DNA from: Dermabacter vaginalis
GTDB taxonomy: Bacteria > Actinomycetota > Actinomycetes > Actinomycetales > Dermabacteraceae
Reading direction: 5' to 3'
Assembly (NCBI RefSeq): GCF_001678905.1
Contig: NZ_CP012117.1
Span: forward strand, 1,550,001 to 1,614,000
DNA length: 64,000 nucleotides
Every line of letters begins with the position of its first letter. Position 1 is the stretch's first letter. Under the pieces are notes generated by a model, which had not been told where the DNA came from, searched no databases, and saw nothing but the letters and a program-made list of their open reading frames with translations. Position numbers and translations under genes: made by a program. Positions 34,957 to 44,128 of this stretch are shown one piece after another.

Positions 34957-36396
34957 ATGGCGAAGTTCGTGTTTGACGTTGGGCAAAAGAGGGAAAAGCG
35001 TAGTGCTGTGCGCAAGCGGCACCGTGAGGTGGAGGAAGTATTCAACGCTTCGCGGCCCGTGGATGCAGCAAGCGATAGCGAGCATGCCGTGCAATTCCCT
35101 GCGGTCCGCAAGAACACGCTAGCGGGTGCGATGGGGACCTCGTTCGGGTTGCAGCTGAGGCGGTTGCGTGTATCGAGCGCGCGGTTTGGTTCGGCTATCC
35201 CGTTTCTTGCAGATGCCGGTACTGGTGTGGAAGGTGCGCGACTCGGGAAGAACCTCACGGGCGGCGATTGGTTTCATTTTGATCCGTGGACCGCGTATCA
35301 AAAGGGTTGGGTGACGGGCACGTCTATTGTGCAAATTGGCGGCGTCGGTTCAGGCAAGTCCACGACATCGAAGGCAGCGTGCCGAAGATTAATCGCGCAG
35401 GGCCGCAAGATCGCGGTGCCGTCGGATCCCAAGGGCGAGTGGGCGCGTGTGGCGGAAACGGTACCGCGCCATCAGGTTCTGGAGCTGGGCCTTGAGGGCA
35501 ACCGTATTAACCCGTTGGAGGAAGGTGTCAAGCCCGCGAGTATGGATGCGCGGGAGTGGGCAAGTGAGGTGCATTCACGACGCCAGCAACTTCTCATCGC
35601 GATTATCTCGGTGATGAATAGTGGGCGGCCAATGGAACCGCAGCAGTACACAGCGCTGGATGTAGCGCTTAAACGGGTGGTGGAGACGGGCCAGGTGCCA
35701 ACTATCAGGGCACTAATTGAGAAACTGCGCAACCCGAGTGAAGTGGATAAGCATGACGTGGGAACAGCGGGCGAGGCGCTAGCGCACTCGTTGAATCGCG
35801 CGGTCTCGGGTGACCTCGCGGGCATGTTCGATCAGGAGTCCACGGTGAAATTCGACCGCGATACACAGATGATCGTGATCTCCACTAGGACATTGCTGAA
35901 CAAACCACAGAATGTGCGCGCAGTTGCGTCGGCGTGCACCTCGTTTTGGGTGGATTCGGTGGTGCGTGATGAGAACTCGGGCTACTGGGTAATCGTGTCT
36001 GAGGAGGGGTGGTCGGAGATGCGCGATCCCCGCGCAGTGGAGTTGCTGGACGAGCGGCAGCGTCTTGCGGGCGAGTTCGGTTTAGCGAATTGGCTCATCA
36101 TGCACGAAATCACGGACTTGGACATGGTCGGCACGGCGGATTCACCGCAACGTGCCCAGGCGCTGGGGCTGTTATCGAAAGCGCAGATCAAGATCGTGCA
36201 TAAGCAGTCCGAAACAGCAATTGGGCCTACGCAGGCAGCATTGCGGCTGAGTGAGCGTGAAGTCGAAACCGTGCTGCGACTACGGCAGGGGCAGGCGCTG
36301 TGGAAAGTCGGGGATCGAGCGATGGTCGTGGAAACGTTAATTACTCGACCTGAGTGGGAAGTGTTCAACACGTCGAGTAAACGAGCGGGAGTGTAA
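34957..36396 (+). CDS. VirB4-like conjugation ATPase
   Basis: 479 aa. Walker A GGVGSGKSTTS (about residue 128) after GDWFHFDPWTAYQKGWVTG, then VPSDPKGEWARVAETV and the Walker B/sensor region YWVIVSEEGWSEMRDP, with the arginine-rich LLDERQRLAGEFG. This is the TraC/VirB4 motor that powers the channel. It starts three bases after the SCO6880-type gene and ends four bases before the VirD4-like gene. The usual VirB4 N-terminal domain is missing here and appears to be in the preceding protein. Confidence 0.9.
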   Translation: MAKFVFDVGQKREKRSAVRKRHREVEEVFNASRPVDAASDSEHAVQFPAVRKNTLAGAMGTSFGLQLRRLRVSSARFGSAIPFLADAGTGVEGARLGKNLTGGDWFHFDPWTAYQKGWVTGTSIVQIGGVGSGKSTTSKAACRRLIAQGRKIAVPSDPKGEWARVAETVPRHQVLELGLEGNRINPLEEGVKPASMDAREWASEVHSRRQQLLIAIISVMNSGRPMEPQQYTALDVALKRVVETGQVPTIRALIEKLRNPSEVDKHDVGTAGEALAHSLNRAVSGDLAGMFDQESTVKFDRDTQMIVISTRTLLNKPQNVRAVASACTSFWVDSVVRDENSGYWVIVSEEGWSEMRDPRAVELLDERQRLAGEFGLANWLIMHEITDLDMVGTADSPQRAQALGLLSKAQIKIVHKQSETAIGPTQAALRLSEREVETVLRLRQGQALWKVGDRAMVVETLITRPEWEVFNTSSKRAGV

Positions 36397-36400
36397 CGTC

Positions 36401-38272
36401 ATGCGGTTTGCGCTGGGTTGGCGAGAAAAGCTATTGGTGACGATATTTGCTGCGGCAGGCGCGCTGTGGGTCGCTGTGATGGCGGCGCGGGGCCTGACGA
36501 GGGCGGTATGTGGTGAGTGGCCGACGAGGACGGGTAACGACGCTCTTCTTGTTCGTGTGATTGGGGTGTTGTCTGGTGATCTTCTGGGTTGGGTCGGATC
36601 GACAGCGGATGGCTGTCGAATCTCGAACGCAAGTGCATGGGTGCTTGTCGTGATCGTTGTGCTGATAGTGGTGTTTGTACTGCTGGCGTTGTTTCAGTAC
36701 CTAGAGTCGCGGCGTTTGACGCCACAGTATTTGCGTAAGCAGCTGTTGGGCCGTAAGGAAGTTTTTGCGGGTCGGGGTGAAGTGCGGCGTGAGGTCGGTG
36801 CGGACGTTGCGATTGACCGTGGTCGCAAGGTGCGCCCGAAGCACGCGGAGAAGGTTAAGCGCCGGTTTAAGCCGGAAGATGCAGCGTTTCATCTGGGCAA
36901 GTCGCAGGGCGTGGACGTGTTTTTGTCGATGGAGGATGCAGTATTGCTGATTGGTCCGCCGCGTTCGGGTAAGGGCTATGGCATTTTGACGCGTCAGATT
37001 ATTGAGACGCCGGGGCCGGTTGTGACGACGTCTACCCGTGGCGACAATATGGAGGCGACTATTGCGGCACGGGCGAGGAAAGGGCCTGTGTATGTGTTGG
37101 ATCCGGAGAACGTGACCGGACGACGCTCCACAATGAAGTGGTCGCCTATCGCGGGTTGTGAGAACGGTGTGGTTGCGCGTAAACGGGCACAGTTACTTGT
37201 GGACGCCACGGGGCTTGGTGCTGGTGAGGGCGGCAATAACCAGGAGTTCGCGACGAAGGCCGTGGAGATTCTCCAAGCACTGTTGCACGCCGCTGCCGTC
37301 GGAAAAGTGTCATTGAGTGAGGTGTACGCGTGGACGAAGAATCCTGAACGTGCACGCGAGGCGGTAGAAATTCTGGCAACGGAATCTGATCTCGGCTGGG
37401 ATGAGTCACTTCGTGCCACGTTGGAGTTGCCTGTGGAGCAGCGTGCGACGAATTGGTTCGGTGTTAGTTCGGCGTTGACCCCGGTGGATGTTCCTGAAAC
37501 GAGGGGGCTGTTTCAGCCGGATGAGGGAGAAGTCTTCAATATTGACGAGTTTTTAGACAATAACGGCACGCTGTATCTGATTTCGCCGTTGAAAGCTGGT
37601 AACGAAGGCGCAAGTGTCGGGGTGCTGTTGGTGATGTTGCTGGATGCAATTACGGAGGCGGCGCACCGTAAAGCCATGATGCAGCCGAGTGGAAGGCTTG
37701 ATCCGCCACTTGGTCTGGTCTTGGACGAGCTGGCGAACGTGTTTCCGTGGCCGCAGCTGCCTCAGTGGTGTGCCGCTGGTTCTGGTGAGGGTATTCAGGT
37801 CACGAGCGTGGTGCAGTCGCGTTCGCAATTGCGTAGTGGTTGGGGTCAAGACGGTGCCCAAACAGTGTGGGAGTCCTCGGGTATCAAGATCATTCTTGGC
37901 GGAGGTGGCGCGGATTCTGACCTTCGAGAAGCAATCGCTCTATTGGATGAGCAGACGTGGAAAACGACCCATGCGTCATGGAGTACGGAACGCGACGAGT
38001 CGTGGAATGAGAATGTGCAGATGAAGGAAGGTATGACGGTCGCTGAGTTGCGACGTCTGCCGGAGCTTATGGCGCTTATCATCGTGCGGCGCGCGAGGGC
38101 TATCGCGGTTGATTTGATTCCGTGGACGCAAAAGAAGGATGTGGCGGAGCTGGTCGCGGAGTCTAAGCGGTGGCATAAAGACCACGGTGTGTCGTCTGAC
38201 CCGTCAAACCCGGGTGAGACGTATTTGTCGGTTGGACAGCGTAAGCGTGTGAAGGAAAAGGAGAGGGCATGA
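36401..38272 (+). CDS. VirD4/TraG-type coupling protein
   Basis: 623 aa from ATG 36401. Two N-terminal membrane helices (about residues 10-30 and 80-105), then the ATPase: Walker A IGPPRSGKGYGI (about 186), STRGDN, and Walker B/TraM-recognition region GLVLDELANVFPWPQLPQW (about 437) with VVQSRSQLRSGWG. It would bring the relaxase-DNA complex to the channel. The C-terminal 60 residues are charged. ATGA overlap with the following HNH-like gene. Confidence 0.93.
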   Translation: MRFALGWREKLLVTIFAAAGALWVAVMAARGLTRAVCGEWPTRTGNDALLVRVIGVLSGDLLGWVGSTADGCRISNASAWVLVVIVVLIVVFVLLALFQYLESRRLTPQYLRKQLLGRKEVFAGRGEVRREVGADVAIDRGRKVRPKHAEKVKRRFKPEDAAFHLGKSQGVDVFLSMEDAVLLIGPPRSGKGYGILTRQIIETPGPVVTTSTRGDNMEATIAARARKGPVYVLDPENVTGRRSTMKWSPIAGCENGVVARKRAQLLVDATGLGAGEGGNNQEFATKAVEILQALLHAAAVGKVSLSEVYAWTKNPERAREAVEILATESDLGWDESLRATLELPVEQRATNWFGVSSALTPVDVPETRGLFQPDEGEVFNIDEFLDNNGTLYLISPLKAGNEGASVGVLLVMLLDAITEAAHRKAMMQPSGRLDPPLGLVLDELANVFPWPQLPQWCAAGSGEGIQVTSVVQSRSQLRSGWGQDGAQTVWESSGIKIILGGGGADSDLREAIALLDEQTWKTTHASWSTERDESWNENVQMKEGMTVAELRRLPELMALIIVRRARAIAVDLIPWTQKKDVAELVAESKRWHKDHGVSSDPSNPGETYLSVGQRKRVKEKERA

Positions 38273-38691
38273 GTCTGCGACGAGGTGGATACAAGTCCCG
38301 GCAGTATCGAGGCAAAGAAGGCTACGTAAATTCGCGTGTGTGGCGCCGCCGACGTTCACAGTTTCTTGCCGCCGTTCGCGAAGCGCACGGTGATGTTCGC
38401 TGCGCGTGTTGTGATGAGCCGCTAACGGACCAGAATGCGCATGTACATCACTTGTCGTATGAGGGCATGGGGCGAGATCAATACGGGGCATGGGACTCGC
38501 ACGAGAGCGACGAGGACTTGTTGGCGATGTGCGCGTGGTGTCATGAACGCCTCCACACACTTATGGATCATGATCGTGGATGGTCACGGATGAATCGTAG
38601 GGACGCCACATTCGCGGTCATCTCGGTCATGCAGCAAAGACTTGTCGCGTGCGGGCTAGCGCATCTTGAGCATCAAACGAGGGAGCAATAG
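38269..38691 (+). CDS. HNH-type nuclease-like protein
   Basis: 140 aa, ATG 38269 (GGAGAGGG upstream). Basic N-terminus (RRGGYKSRQYRGKEGYV) followed by a zinc-bound HNH-like core: CACCDEPLTDQNAHVHHLSY and MCAWCHERLH. The four Cys and the HVHH block match the bba-metal fold of HNH endonucleases that occur in conjugative elements and phages. It could act as nicking or processing nuclease or be a degenerate zinc-binding DNA-binding protein; substrate not known. Confidence 0.75.
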   Translation: MSLRRGGYKSRQYRGKEGYVNSRVWRRRRSQFLAAVREAHGDVRCACCDEPLTDQNAHVHHLSYEGMGRDQYGAWDSHESDEDLLAMCAWCHERLHTLMDHDRGWSRMNRRDATFAVISVMQQRLVACGLAHLEHQTREQ

Positions 38692-38693
38692 CC

Positions 38694-39329
38694 ATGCGCG
38701 ATACGAACATGAGCCAGGACTTGGCCTTGGACGGCATTATTGACTATGAGGAGCCTGGCGAGGAGTTCAACCCGGAAGAATCGGTAATTGAAGCCGAAGG
38801 CACACCAGTGACCTCCCCGAGTGAGGTTGAGCGTGAGGCCCAGGAGGCGCGTGAGCGCGCGAAACAGGGTGTAGAGGCATCAGGGCCGCGAGTTCTCGGG
38901 TGGTTTGACGCGAGTGAACGCGACATCAGGGAGCAGTTTCAGCAGCTGCGGCCTTTCGTTGACTGGGTGTGCGAGGTGTACCGCTTCGAGGCGAACGAGG
39001 CTCTAGGGTGCTGGTGGCGGCACCCGGGTATTGCGGCAGAGTGGTTGGGATTGTGGCATTTGTACCGGTTGTCGTTCTCCGTTGAGGATTCAGGCGCAGG
39101 CCCTAACACCTTCAACTATATGCTTGCGGCGTTCCGTATCCGTTTGCATGGGCACACGGGTAAGTTGCAGTGCAAAGCTACGCAGCATGTGGAGCCGCGT
39201 CCACCGATTTGCGACGTCACCACAGCGACTGACGAGGAGTGGGAGCGTGTAGCGGGAGTCAGAACGTATGAACCTTCGCCTCGGTGGCCGCGATTTGCCG
39301 GGAGTGCGGGAGGAAGTGGTGAGGCATGA
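38694..39329 (+). CDS. DUF4913 domain protein
   Basis: 211 aa. An acidic disordered N-terminal half (EEPGEEFNPEESVIEAEG, helix REAQEARERAKQG) precedes a domain at about residues 85-180 with FVDWVCEVYRFE, CWWRHPGIAAEWLGLWHLYR and FNYMLAAFRIRLHG, which is the DUF4913 pattern found in actinobacterial conjugative elements, next to type IV secretion ATPase genes. Function unknown. ATG 38694 with GAGGGAG upstream; overlaps the next gene (ATGA). Confidence 0.78.
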   Translation: MRDTNMSQDLALDGIIDYEEPGEEFNPEESVIEAEGTPVTSPSEVEREAQEARERAKQGVEASGPRVLGWFDASERDIREQFQQLRPFVDWVCEVYRFEANEALGCWWRHPGIAAEWLGLWHLYRLSFSVEDSGAGPNTFNYMLAAFRIRLHGHTGKLQCKATQHVEPRPPICDVTTATDEEWERVAGVRTYEPSPRWPRFAGSAGGSGEA

Positions 39330-40534
39330 GCCAGTCACAGATGGACGAGCTCGCGCGGATTCTCGAACAATCGGGCAACGAGAAGGAAGTACGTTCTGCG
39401 GTTTATCAACCTGGCGGCGTCGCACGCCGCAAGGTGTTAATGATGGGGTGTATCGGGCTAGCAGCCCTGGCCGGAGGCGGTGGCGCGGTCGCCCTCGGTA
39501 TGCAGGTGTTGCGTGAACCGACCGACTTGCAGGCGAGTGCACAGCCCGGGCAACACGAAGGGACCCACTCCCCCAGCCCCGGCACGGTGAGTGAACAAAA
39601 CGTGATCTGGCGAGGTTCCACGCAAAAAGGCGCACGGCCTGTCCTCGCGCCTCGTGGGACGGGAGCAGTGATCGACTCCAACGGGCATGTGCAGATCGTG
39701 GCAAGCGATGGAACGGTCACGACGTCTAGCGACGTTACGCCGCAGGCGGCACTTGTTGCGGGCACGCTGGGTGGCAAAGACGTCATTGCCTGGACGACGG
39801 GACGAGTCATGTCCTGGTGGACGGCGCAGGACGGTATTCAACGTGTGGAACACACGCGCCCACTCGGTATCACGGCGGTGGCCGGAGGCGTCCTTGTCTT
39901 CGACAACGGCGATTGGTCAGGACGGTTGGATCAGAAGCAGGTCACGCAAATCGCCGCAGGAAACGACTCGATCACTATTGGCGTGATGGAGGACGGGACC
40001 GCACTTGCGGCAACGGCTGACGGTGTGGTCACGAAGTGGGCGAAAAGTGGCGATATGCAAGTGCTCCAGCCCACAGCACCGCGCGAGAACGTCCAGGTAC
40101 GGCGCGCGGTCGGTATCTACCGAGGGCACCTCGTGTTGGTGTGGGATGACCCCGCGGCACAAGACGAGAACCGGCAGGTCCCATTCAGCGTGATGAGTTT
40201 GGACGATGGTGCAACGAAGGCAACAGCAACCGTGCCGCTTGAAGCGGCGGTCAACGCGAAGATGAAGCGGTCGCGGCACGGTGCGGAGTTTGCCGGAAAA
40301 CTGATCGCTACGGATGGCACTGTCGAGGAGGCACCGGAGGAGTTCACCGTGGTGGATACCGCAGGGGATTACTTGCTTGTGAAAGACGAGGACGGTACTC
40401 GGTGGTTAGACGTGCAGACCGGGCAAGTCACGAGTAGCGATGAAGAAGTGACATATCAACTCACCAGCTCGCTTACACAGTGGATCGTGCGAGAAACAGA
40501 ATGCGTGTTGGTGCAAATGGAAGGACAACGATGA
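39326..40534 (+). CDS. Membrane-anchored beta-propeller-like extracellular protein
   Basis: 402 aa. A short cytosolic N-terminus (SQSQMDELARILEQSGNEKE) resembling an anti-sigma-like start, one membrane helix (about residues 36-60, VLMMGCIGLAALAGGGGAVAL), then a long beta-rich part with repeated elements such as GGKDVIAWTTGRVMSWW, GGVLVFDNGDWSGRL and MEDGTALAATADGVVTKWA, spaced as in WD40- or PQQ-like propellers. Probably displayed outside the cell for contact or regulation of transfer. ATGA overlaps on both sides. Confidence 0.65.
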   Translation: MSQSQMDELARILEQSGNEKEVRSAVYQPGGVARRKVLMMGCIGLAALAGGGGAVALGMQVLREPTDLQASAQPGQHEGTHSPSPGTVSEQNVIWRGSTQKGARPVLAPRGTGAVIDSNGHVQIVASDGTVTTSSDVTPQAALVAGTLGGKDVIAWTTGRVMSWWTAQDGIQRVEHTRPLGITAVAGGVLVFDNGDWSGRLDQKQVTQIAAGNDSITIGVMEDGTALAATADGVVTKWAKSGDMQVLQPTAPRENVQVRRAVGIYRGHLVLVWDDPAAQDENRQVPFSVMSLDDGATKATATVPLEAAVNAKMKRSRHGAEFAGKLIATDGTVEEAPEEFTVVDTAGDYLLVKDEDGTRWLDVQTGQVTSSDEEVTYQLTSSLTQWIVRETECVLVQMEGQR

Positions 40535-41775
40535 GTAGACGAGAAGTACGTAATGCTCAGCGCCGTGCCACACGGGCGCGGAAAGTGGCCGCAGTAGTGG
40601 CCGCTATGACAGCATTCGCTACCGGTTGTGGAGGCAGTGGCACGGGGCAGACGGCAAGCGAGAGTTCTTCCTCCAGTGCATCAGCGTCGGCCACGCCAAC
40701 CTCGGTAGCTGAGGATGGCGGCACACTGGGCGCCAGCGGCGACGGTGTGTTTGCGCAGGCAGAAGAGGCGGGGCAAGTGGAGGCGCTGCGTCCGTCGGAC
40801 TCGAAACCTGGAACGAACAATGAAGGTCGTGAGCTGTGGGCGTCCGGACGTGACTCGGATGATGCCGTGGAACGCTCAGAAGGCCGCGACGATATTCAGT
40901 TCAACCAGCACGCTCAGCCAGAGGACTCGAGCCGTCGCGTAAATACGGACTTCACGCTCGGTGGGCAGGACGAGGATCGCGTCCCGCAGGCGAAGCCGGA
41001 GGATGACCCGTTCACGCCGAAACCGGAGTCGGAAGGCGCGATTGAAGCAGCCCCCGCAGTGGATACGACCAAGCCCGATACGCCAGAATCGGGAACTGAG
41101 GAGGGCAACGACGGTTCAGATAGCGGTAAGGGAACAACGAAGCCTAGCGAACCTCGCCCGGAGCCGGAGCCGGAGGAGCCAGGAATACCAGGTGGGGATG
41201 AGCAGCCCACTGACCCGACAGAACCGCAACCCGAACCTGAACCTGAACCTGAACCACAGCCCGATCCCCAGCCGGAGGAGCCGGGAACGCCAGGTGAGGG
41301 TGAGCAGCCCACTGACCCGACGGACCCGCAACCCGAACCTGAACCTGAACCACAGCCCGAACCGCTGCCCGAGGAGGAAGTGGACACTGATGGCGACGGT
41401 GTGCCGGATGAGGTCGAGGAGCAGATCGGTACGGATCCGAACGTTGCCGAGGACGAGTTCCCGCTGATCCCACTTATCCCAGCGGATAGCGACGAGGATG
41501 GTGTGCCGGATGAGGTCGAGGAAGAAATCGGTACGGATCCGCAAACAGAAGATGACGAGTTCCCGCTTATTCCGCTCAAGCCTGCCGACCCGGTGGATGA
41601 GGTGCCACTTACCGAATTGACGCCGGCAGAACCGATTGAGGAAACACCGGCGCCGGAGAACCCGGTCATTGGTGAGCCGATTGAGGAGGAGCAGCCTGTC
41701 CTCGAAACGGCAAATACCAGTTCAGGTGATGAAACTGCCGCAACAATGACGGGAGAGACAACAGAGGTCGGGTAA
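40531..41775 (+). CDS. Lipoprotein with Pro/Glu-rich stalk and calcium-binding type-3 repeats
   Basis: 414 aa from ATG 40531 (AAGGA upstream). A basic signal sequence ends in a lipobox (TAFATGC, Cys at about residue 33), so it should be lipid-anchored outside. A low-complexity acidic region follows, then two EPEPEP-type stalks (about residues 205-290), then two thrombospondin type-3 calcium motifs, DTDGDGVPDEVEEQIGTDP and DSDEDGVPDEVEEEIGTDP, each with a FPLIPL block after it. Looks like a rigid surface stalk, possibly a mating-contact adhesin. Last gene before a strong hairpin. Confidence 0.75.
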   Translation: MSRREVRNAQRRATRARKVAAVVAAMTAFATGCGGSGTGQTASESSSSSASASATPTSVAEDGGTLGASGDGVFAQAEEAGQVEALRPSDSKPGTNNEGRELWASGRDSDDAVERSEGRDDIQFNQHAQPEDSSRRVNTDFTLGGQDEDRVPQAKPEDDPFTPKPESEGAIEAAPAVDTTKPDTPESGTEEGNDGSDSGKGTTKPSEPRPEPEPEEPGIPGGDEQPTDPTEPQPEPEPEPEPQPDPQPEEPGTPGEGEQPTDPTDPQPEPEPEPQPEPLPEEEVDTDGDGVPDEVEEQIGTDPNVAEDEFPLIPLIPADSDEDGVPDEVEEEIGTDPQTEDDEFPLIPLKPADPVDEVPLTELTPAEPIEETPAPENPVIGEPIEEEQPVLETANTSSGDETAATMTGETTEVG

Positions 41776-41833
41776 AGTTTCAGTGCCCCCTTACCGTGGA
41801 TCATGTCCCGGATGGGTGCATGGGATATGAAAG

Positions 41834-41883
41834 TGGAGGCGTGACCGCGCGTGGGTGTGCGGTCACGCCTCCAGTCACTTTTA
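41834..41883 (+). terminator. Strong stem-loop ending the transfer operon
   Basis: 15-base perfect arms (TGGAGGCGTGACCGC, 41834-41848; complement 41859-41873) followed by a short T-containing tract. Confidence 0.8.
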
Positions 41884-41970
41884 GAAGCCTGTGGAGGCGT
41901 GCCCGGTTCTCGGTGAGCGAGTGAGGTGTCACAACCGTGGCACTCACTCGCAAGTGAGAGGACGAGAACA

Positions 41971-42528
41971 ATGGCAAACCAGAGCGACTGGGTAAAGATT
42001 GAAGGCGCTCAATACGAGCTGCAAGCCAAGACGGCAACGATTGGCAACGACGACCCTGTGCTGGAGATGACCCAGCAGGGCAAGCCGCGCGCCCGCTTTG
42101 ATGTGGCCGTGGACCGCTACCGGCGCGGTGAGAACAATGAGTTCGTGAAAGCTGGCACGGATTGGCACAAGGTCGAAGTGTACGGGGCACAGGCGGAAAA
42201 CGTTGCGGCATCCTTGAAGAGTGGGGACCCAGTGACGATTTCGGGGCGCGGCGATGTGCATGTGCGCCCGGTGCAAAAGGACGACGGCAGCCTTAGTGTT
42301 GCGGTGGTTCGCAGTCTTCGGTACGGCGTGCGGGTCGCACCGGATCTTTCCATGCGTTCGGTGTCGGTGAACCCGTCGGTGCGGGCGCAGCAGAATGTTC
42401 AGGCACAGCAGGACGCGTCGGTGTCGGCGCGTACGTCGCGTGCGCAAGCGGAATGGGATGACGTCGTAAATAACCCGTCCATGATGAATGCACAAGCCGC
42501 TAACCCGAACGCGGGAGTGCACTTCTAA
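41971..42528 (+). CDS. ssb: Single-stranded DNA-binding protein of the element
   Basis: 185 aa from ATG 41971. OB-fold in residues 1-125: KPRARFDVAVDRYRRGENNE, DWHKVEVYGAQAENVAASLK, SGDPVTISGRGDVHVRPVQ. The tail is short and Gln/Ala-rich and lacks the acidic tip, so it may not recruit host SSB partners in the usual way. Element-encoded SSBs coat the incoming strand in the recipient. Own transcription unit, between the stem-loop at 41834 and the next gene. Confidence 0.85.
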   Translation: MANQSDWVKIEGAQYELQAKTATIGNDDPVLEMTQQGKPRARFDVAVDRYRRGENNEFVKAGTDWHKVEVYGAQAENVAASLKSGDPVTISGRGDVHVRPVQKDDGSLSVAVVRSLRYGVRVAPDLSMRSVSVNPSVRAQQNVQAQQDASVSARTSRAQAEWDDVVNNPSMMNAQAANPNAGVHF

Positions 42529-42573
42529 CCCGGCGCAAGGGCATAGTCACGAGGGAAGGGTGGAGAATCACGC

Positions 42574-44022
42574 ATGGTTGATTCAGGGACACATCATCAA
42601 AGCGCTCTGGAGAGCGTGTACGACAATCTGGAAATGTTGCTGGCGCTCACGAATGCCGCGATCTCGCGTAGTGTGTTTTGGAGTCGAAAACTTAGCCGCG
42701 TGAGCGCGGGGAATAGCGCACGTGCACAGCGCGCGGAACCAGTGGAGTGGACACGGGCGGAGCAGACGCCTGTGGCAGAACAAACTCCGACACGCGTTGT
42801 TAGCGACACTGACCCGTCGTCCGTGGCCGAGGGCGAAGATGAGGAGTTCACGGCGTGGCTACGCACTGAGTTCGGCATCGAGGTTAACGGCGACAATGTG
42901 GAATTTGTTGAAACACGGGCAAATGCTGGGATGCGGTCACGGCGCGTGCAGGCATGGAATCTCGCCTCAAGTGACGATCTACGTGAAGCGTTTACACGGA
43001 TGAAGGAAGGGCGCAGCGACGAAACCCTTGACGCAGCCGTTGTGCCGATACTGAGGGCCTATCACCTTGGAGCGGGCACAGCAGTACAAACCTTCGAGAA
43101 CGTTGGCGCCGACGGTGAACGTGTTAATGCGCGTACACGTGTGCGTGTAGAGGACGGAAAAGTCGTGACGTCTCGGTTCCTTGAGCGGCCCGATTTGCTC
43201 GCGGATGTTAGCGAAGCGGACATGGCCCGGGCGTTGCGGTGGCTGGGTGCTACAGACATCACGCGGGACGCGAGGGGCGGATGGTTCCCCTACACGGACG
43301 ACCCGGCTGCGAAACTAGAGCAAGTTGGGCGGGCGGCGCCGGACACTCCTTTAGCAAGGTTGAGCGAGGCACATAAATTCCACACGGCAACCCGCGAGGA
43401 GATTATCCAGGCCGCTCGCGCGCACCAGTTGTACGTCGAAACGAGCGAGGTGCTCCCGCAGTCGCTATTCGAACGCCCGCTAGGGCCAGGCGGGGCCGAC
43501 GGAGTGCAATACCGCGAGTTCAACATGGGAACGAACCGGCGCGTAGCGACGTGGGTCAAAGACGGTAAGGCTACTCGCCACCCTGACGGCGTGCCGTCGG
43601 TCGTGATGGACGAGAACCGGCAAGTGATCGCCGCAGGACATTACGACAACGGTAAGGCGACCGGGCAGTGGGTTTTCACTGATCCCTCGCACAGTTTCGT
43701 CGCTGAAAAAGCAACACTGGACCCTGAAACTGGCCGCGCCCGGGACGTGTATAGGCGTGAAAGCGACAACGAACCATTCGCGCGGGCTTCGAGCCTTGAC
43801 GGCGCAGTCCTCGCAAGCACCGCCACGACCGCAGCAGTTACGGTAGGCATGAAGTCCGCAGTAGAGGATGCCACGGTGGTGAGTAATCGCCCGTCCACAC
43901 GCTTGGGCGAAACAAATAGTGGTGTGGGATACGGCGGCGGTCTCGAAGCGGGCACTGAGCCTTTGCTCGCCGCTGTATTGGATACTGCGGGACCGTCAAC
44001 CGGCGGGCCACGCATGAACTAA
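42574..44022 (+). CDS. Large hypothetical protein of the conjugative element
   Basis: 482 aa from ATG 42574 (GGTGGAG upstream). An N-terminal helical part (SALESVYDNLEMLLALTNAA), a disordered acidic linker, then soluble sequence with FTAWLRTEFGIEVNGDNVEF, ATREEIIQAARAHQLYV and GHYDNGKATGQWVFTDP, a turn-rich unit like those in MORN-type repeats. No membrane segment or catalytic motif is clear. It lies between SSB and the methylase-helicase, a position where antirestriction and establishment functions are common. Family not recognised. Confidence 0.6.
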   Translation: MVDSGTHHQSALESVYDNLEMLLALTNAAISRSVFWSRKLSRVSAGNSARAQRAEPVEWTRAEQTPVAEQTPTRVVSDTDPSSVAEGEDEEFTAWLRTEFGIEVNGDNVEFVETRANAGMRSRRVQAWNLASSDDLREAFTRMKEGRSDETLDAAVVPILRAYHLGAGTAVQTFENVGADGERVNARTRVRVEDGKVVTSRFLERPDLLADVSEADMARALRWLGATDITRDARGGWFPYTDDPAAKLEQVGRAAPDTPLARLSEAHKFHTATREEIIQAARAHQLYVETSEVLPQSLFERPLGPGGADGVQYREFNMGTNRRVATWVKDGKATRHPDGVPSVVMDENRQVIAAGHYDNGKATGQWVFTDPSHSFVAEKATLDPETGRARDVYRRESDNEPFARASSLDGAVLASTATTAAVTVGMKSAVEDATVVSNRPSTRLGETNSGVGYGGGLEAGTEPLLAAVLDTAGPSTGGPRMN

Positions 44023-44042
44023 ATACGCGAGTCTCATGAAGA

Positions 44043-44080
44043 CGGGAGGGGCGCCCTTGGCGCCCCTCCCGTTCTTTTAG
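44043..44080 (+). terminator. Rho-independent terminator
   Basis: Stem CGGGAGGGGCGCC/GCGCCCCTCCCG, then GTTCTTTT; 21 bases past the stop at 44022. Confidence 0.9.
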
Positions 44081-44128
44081 AAGCGTTCGGTCATATCGCG
44101 CAGGGCGGTGAGCAGGTGAACCGGTTCC

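Noticed and set aside
41116-41804. Open frames antisense and +1 to the EPEP-rich lipoprotein
   Set aside because: They mirror the low-complexity repeats (Ser/Gly or Arg/Phe runs) of the real gene.
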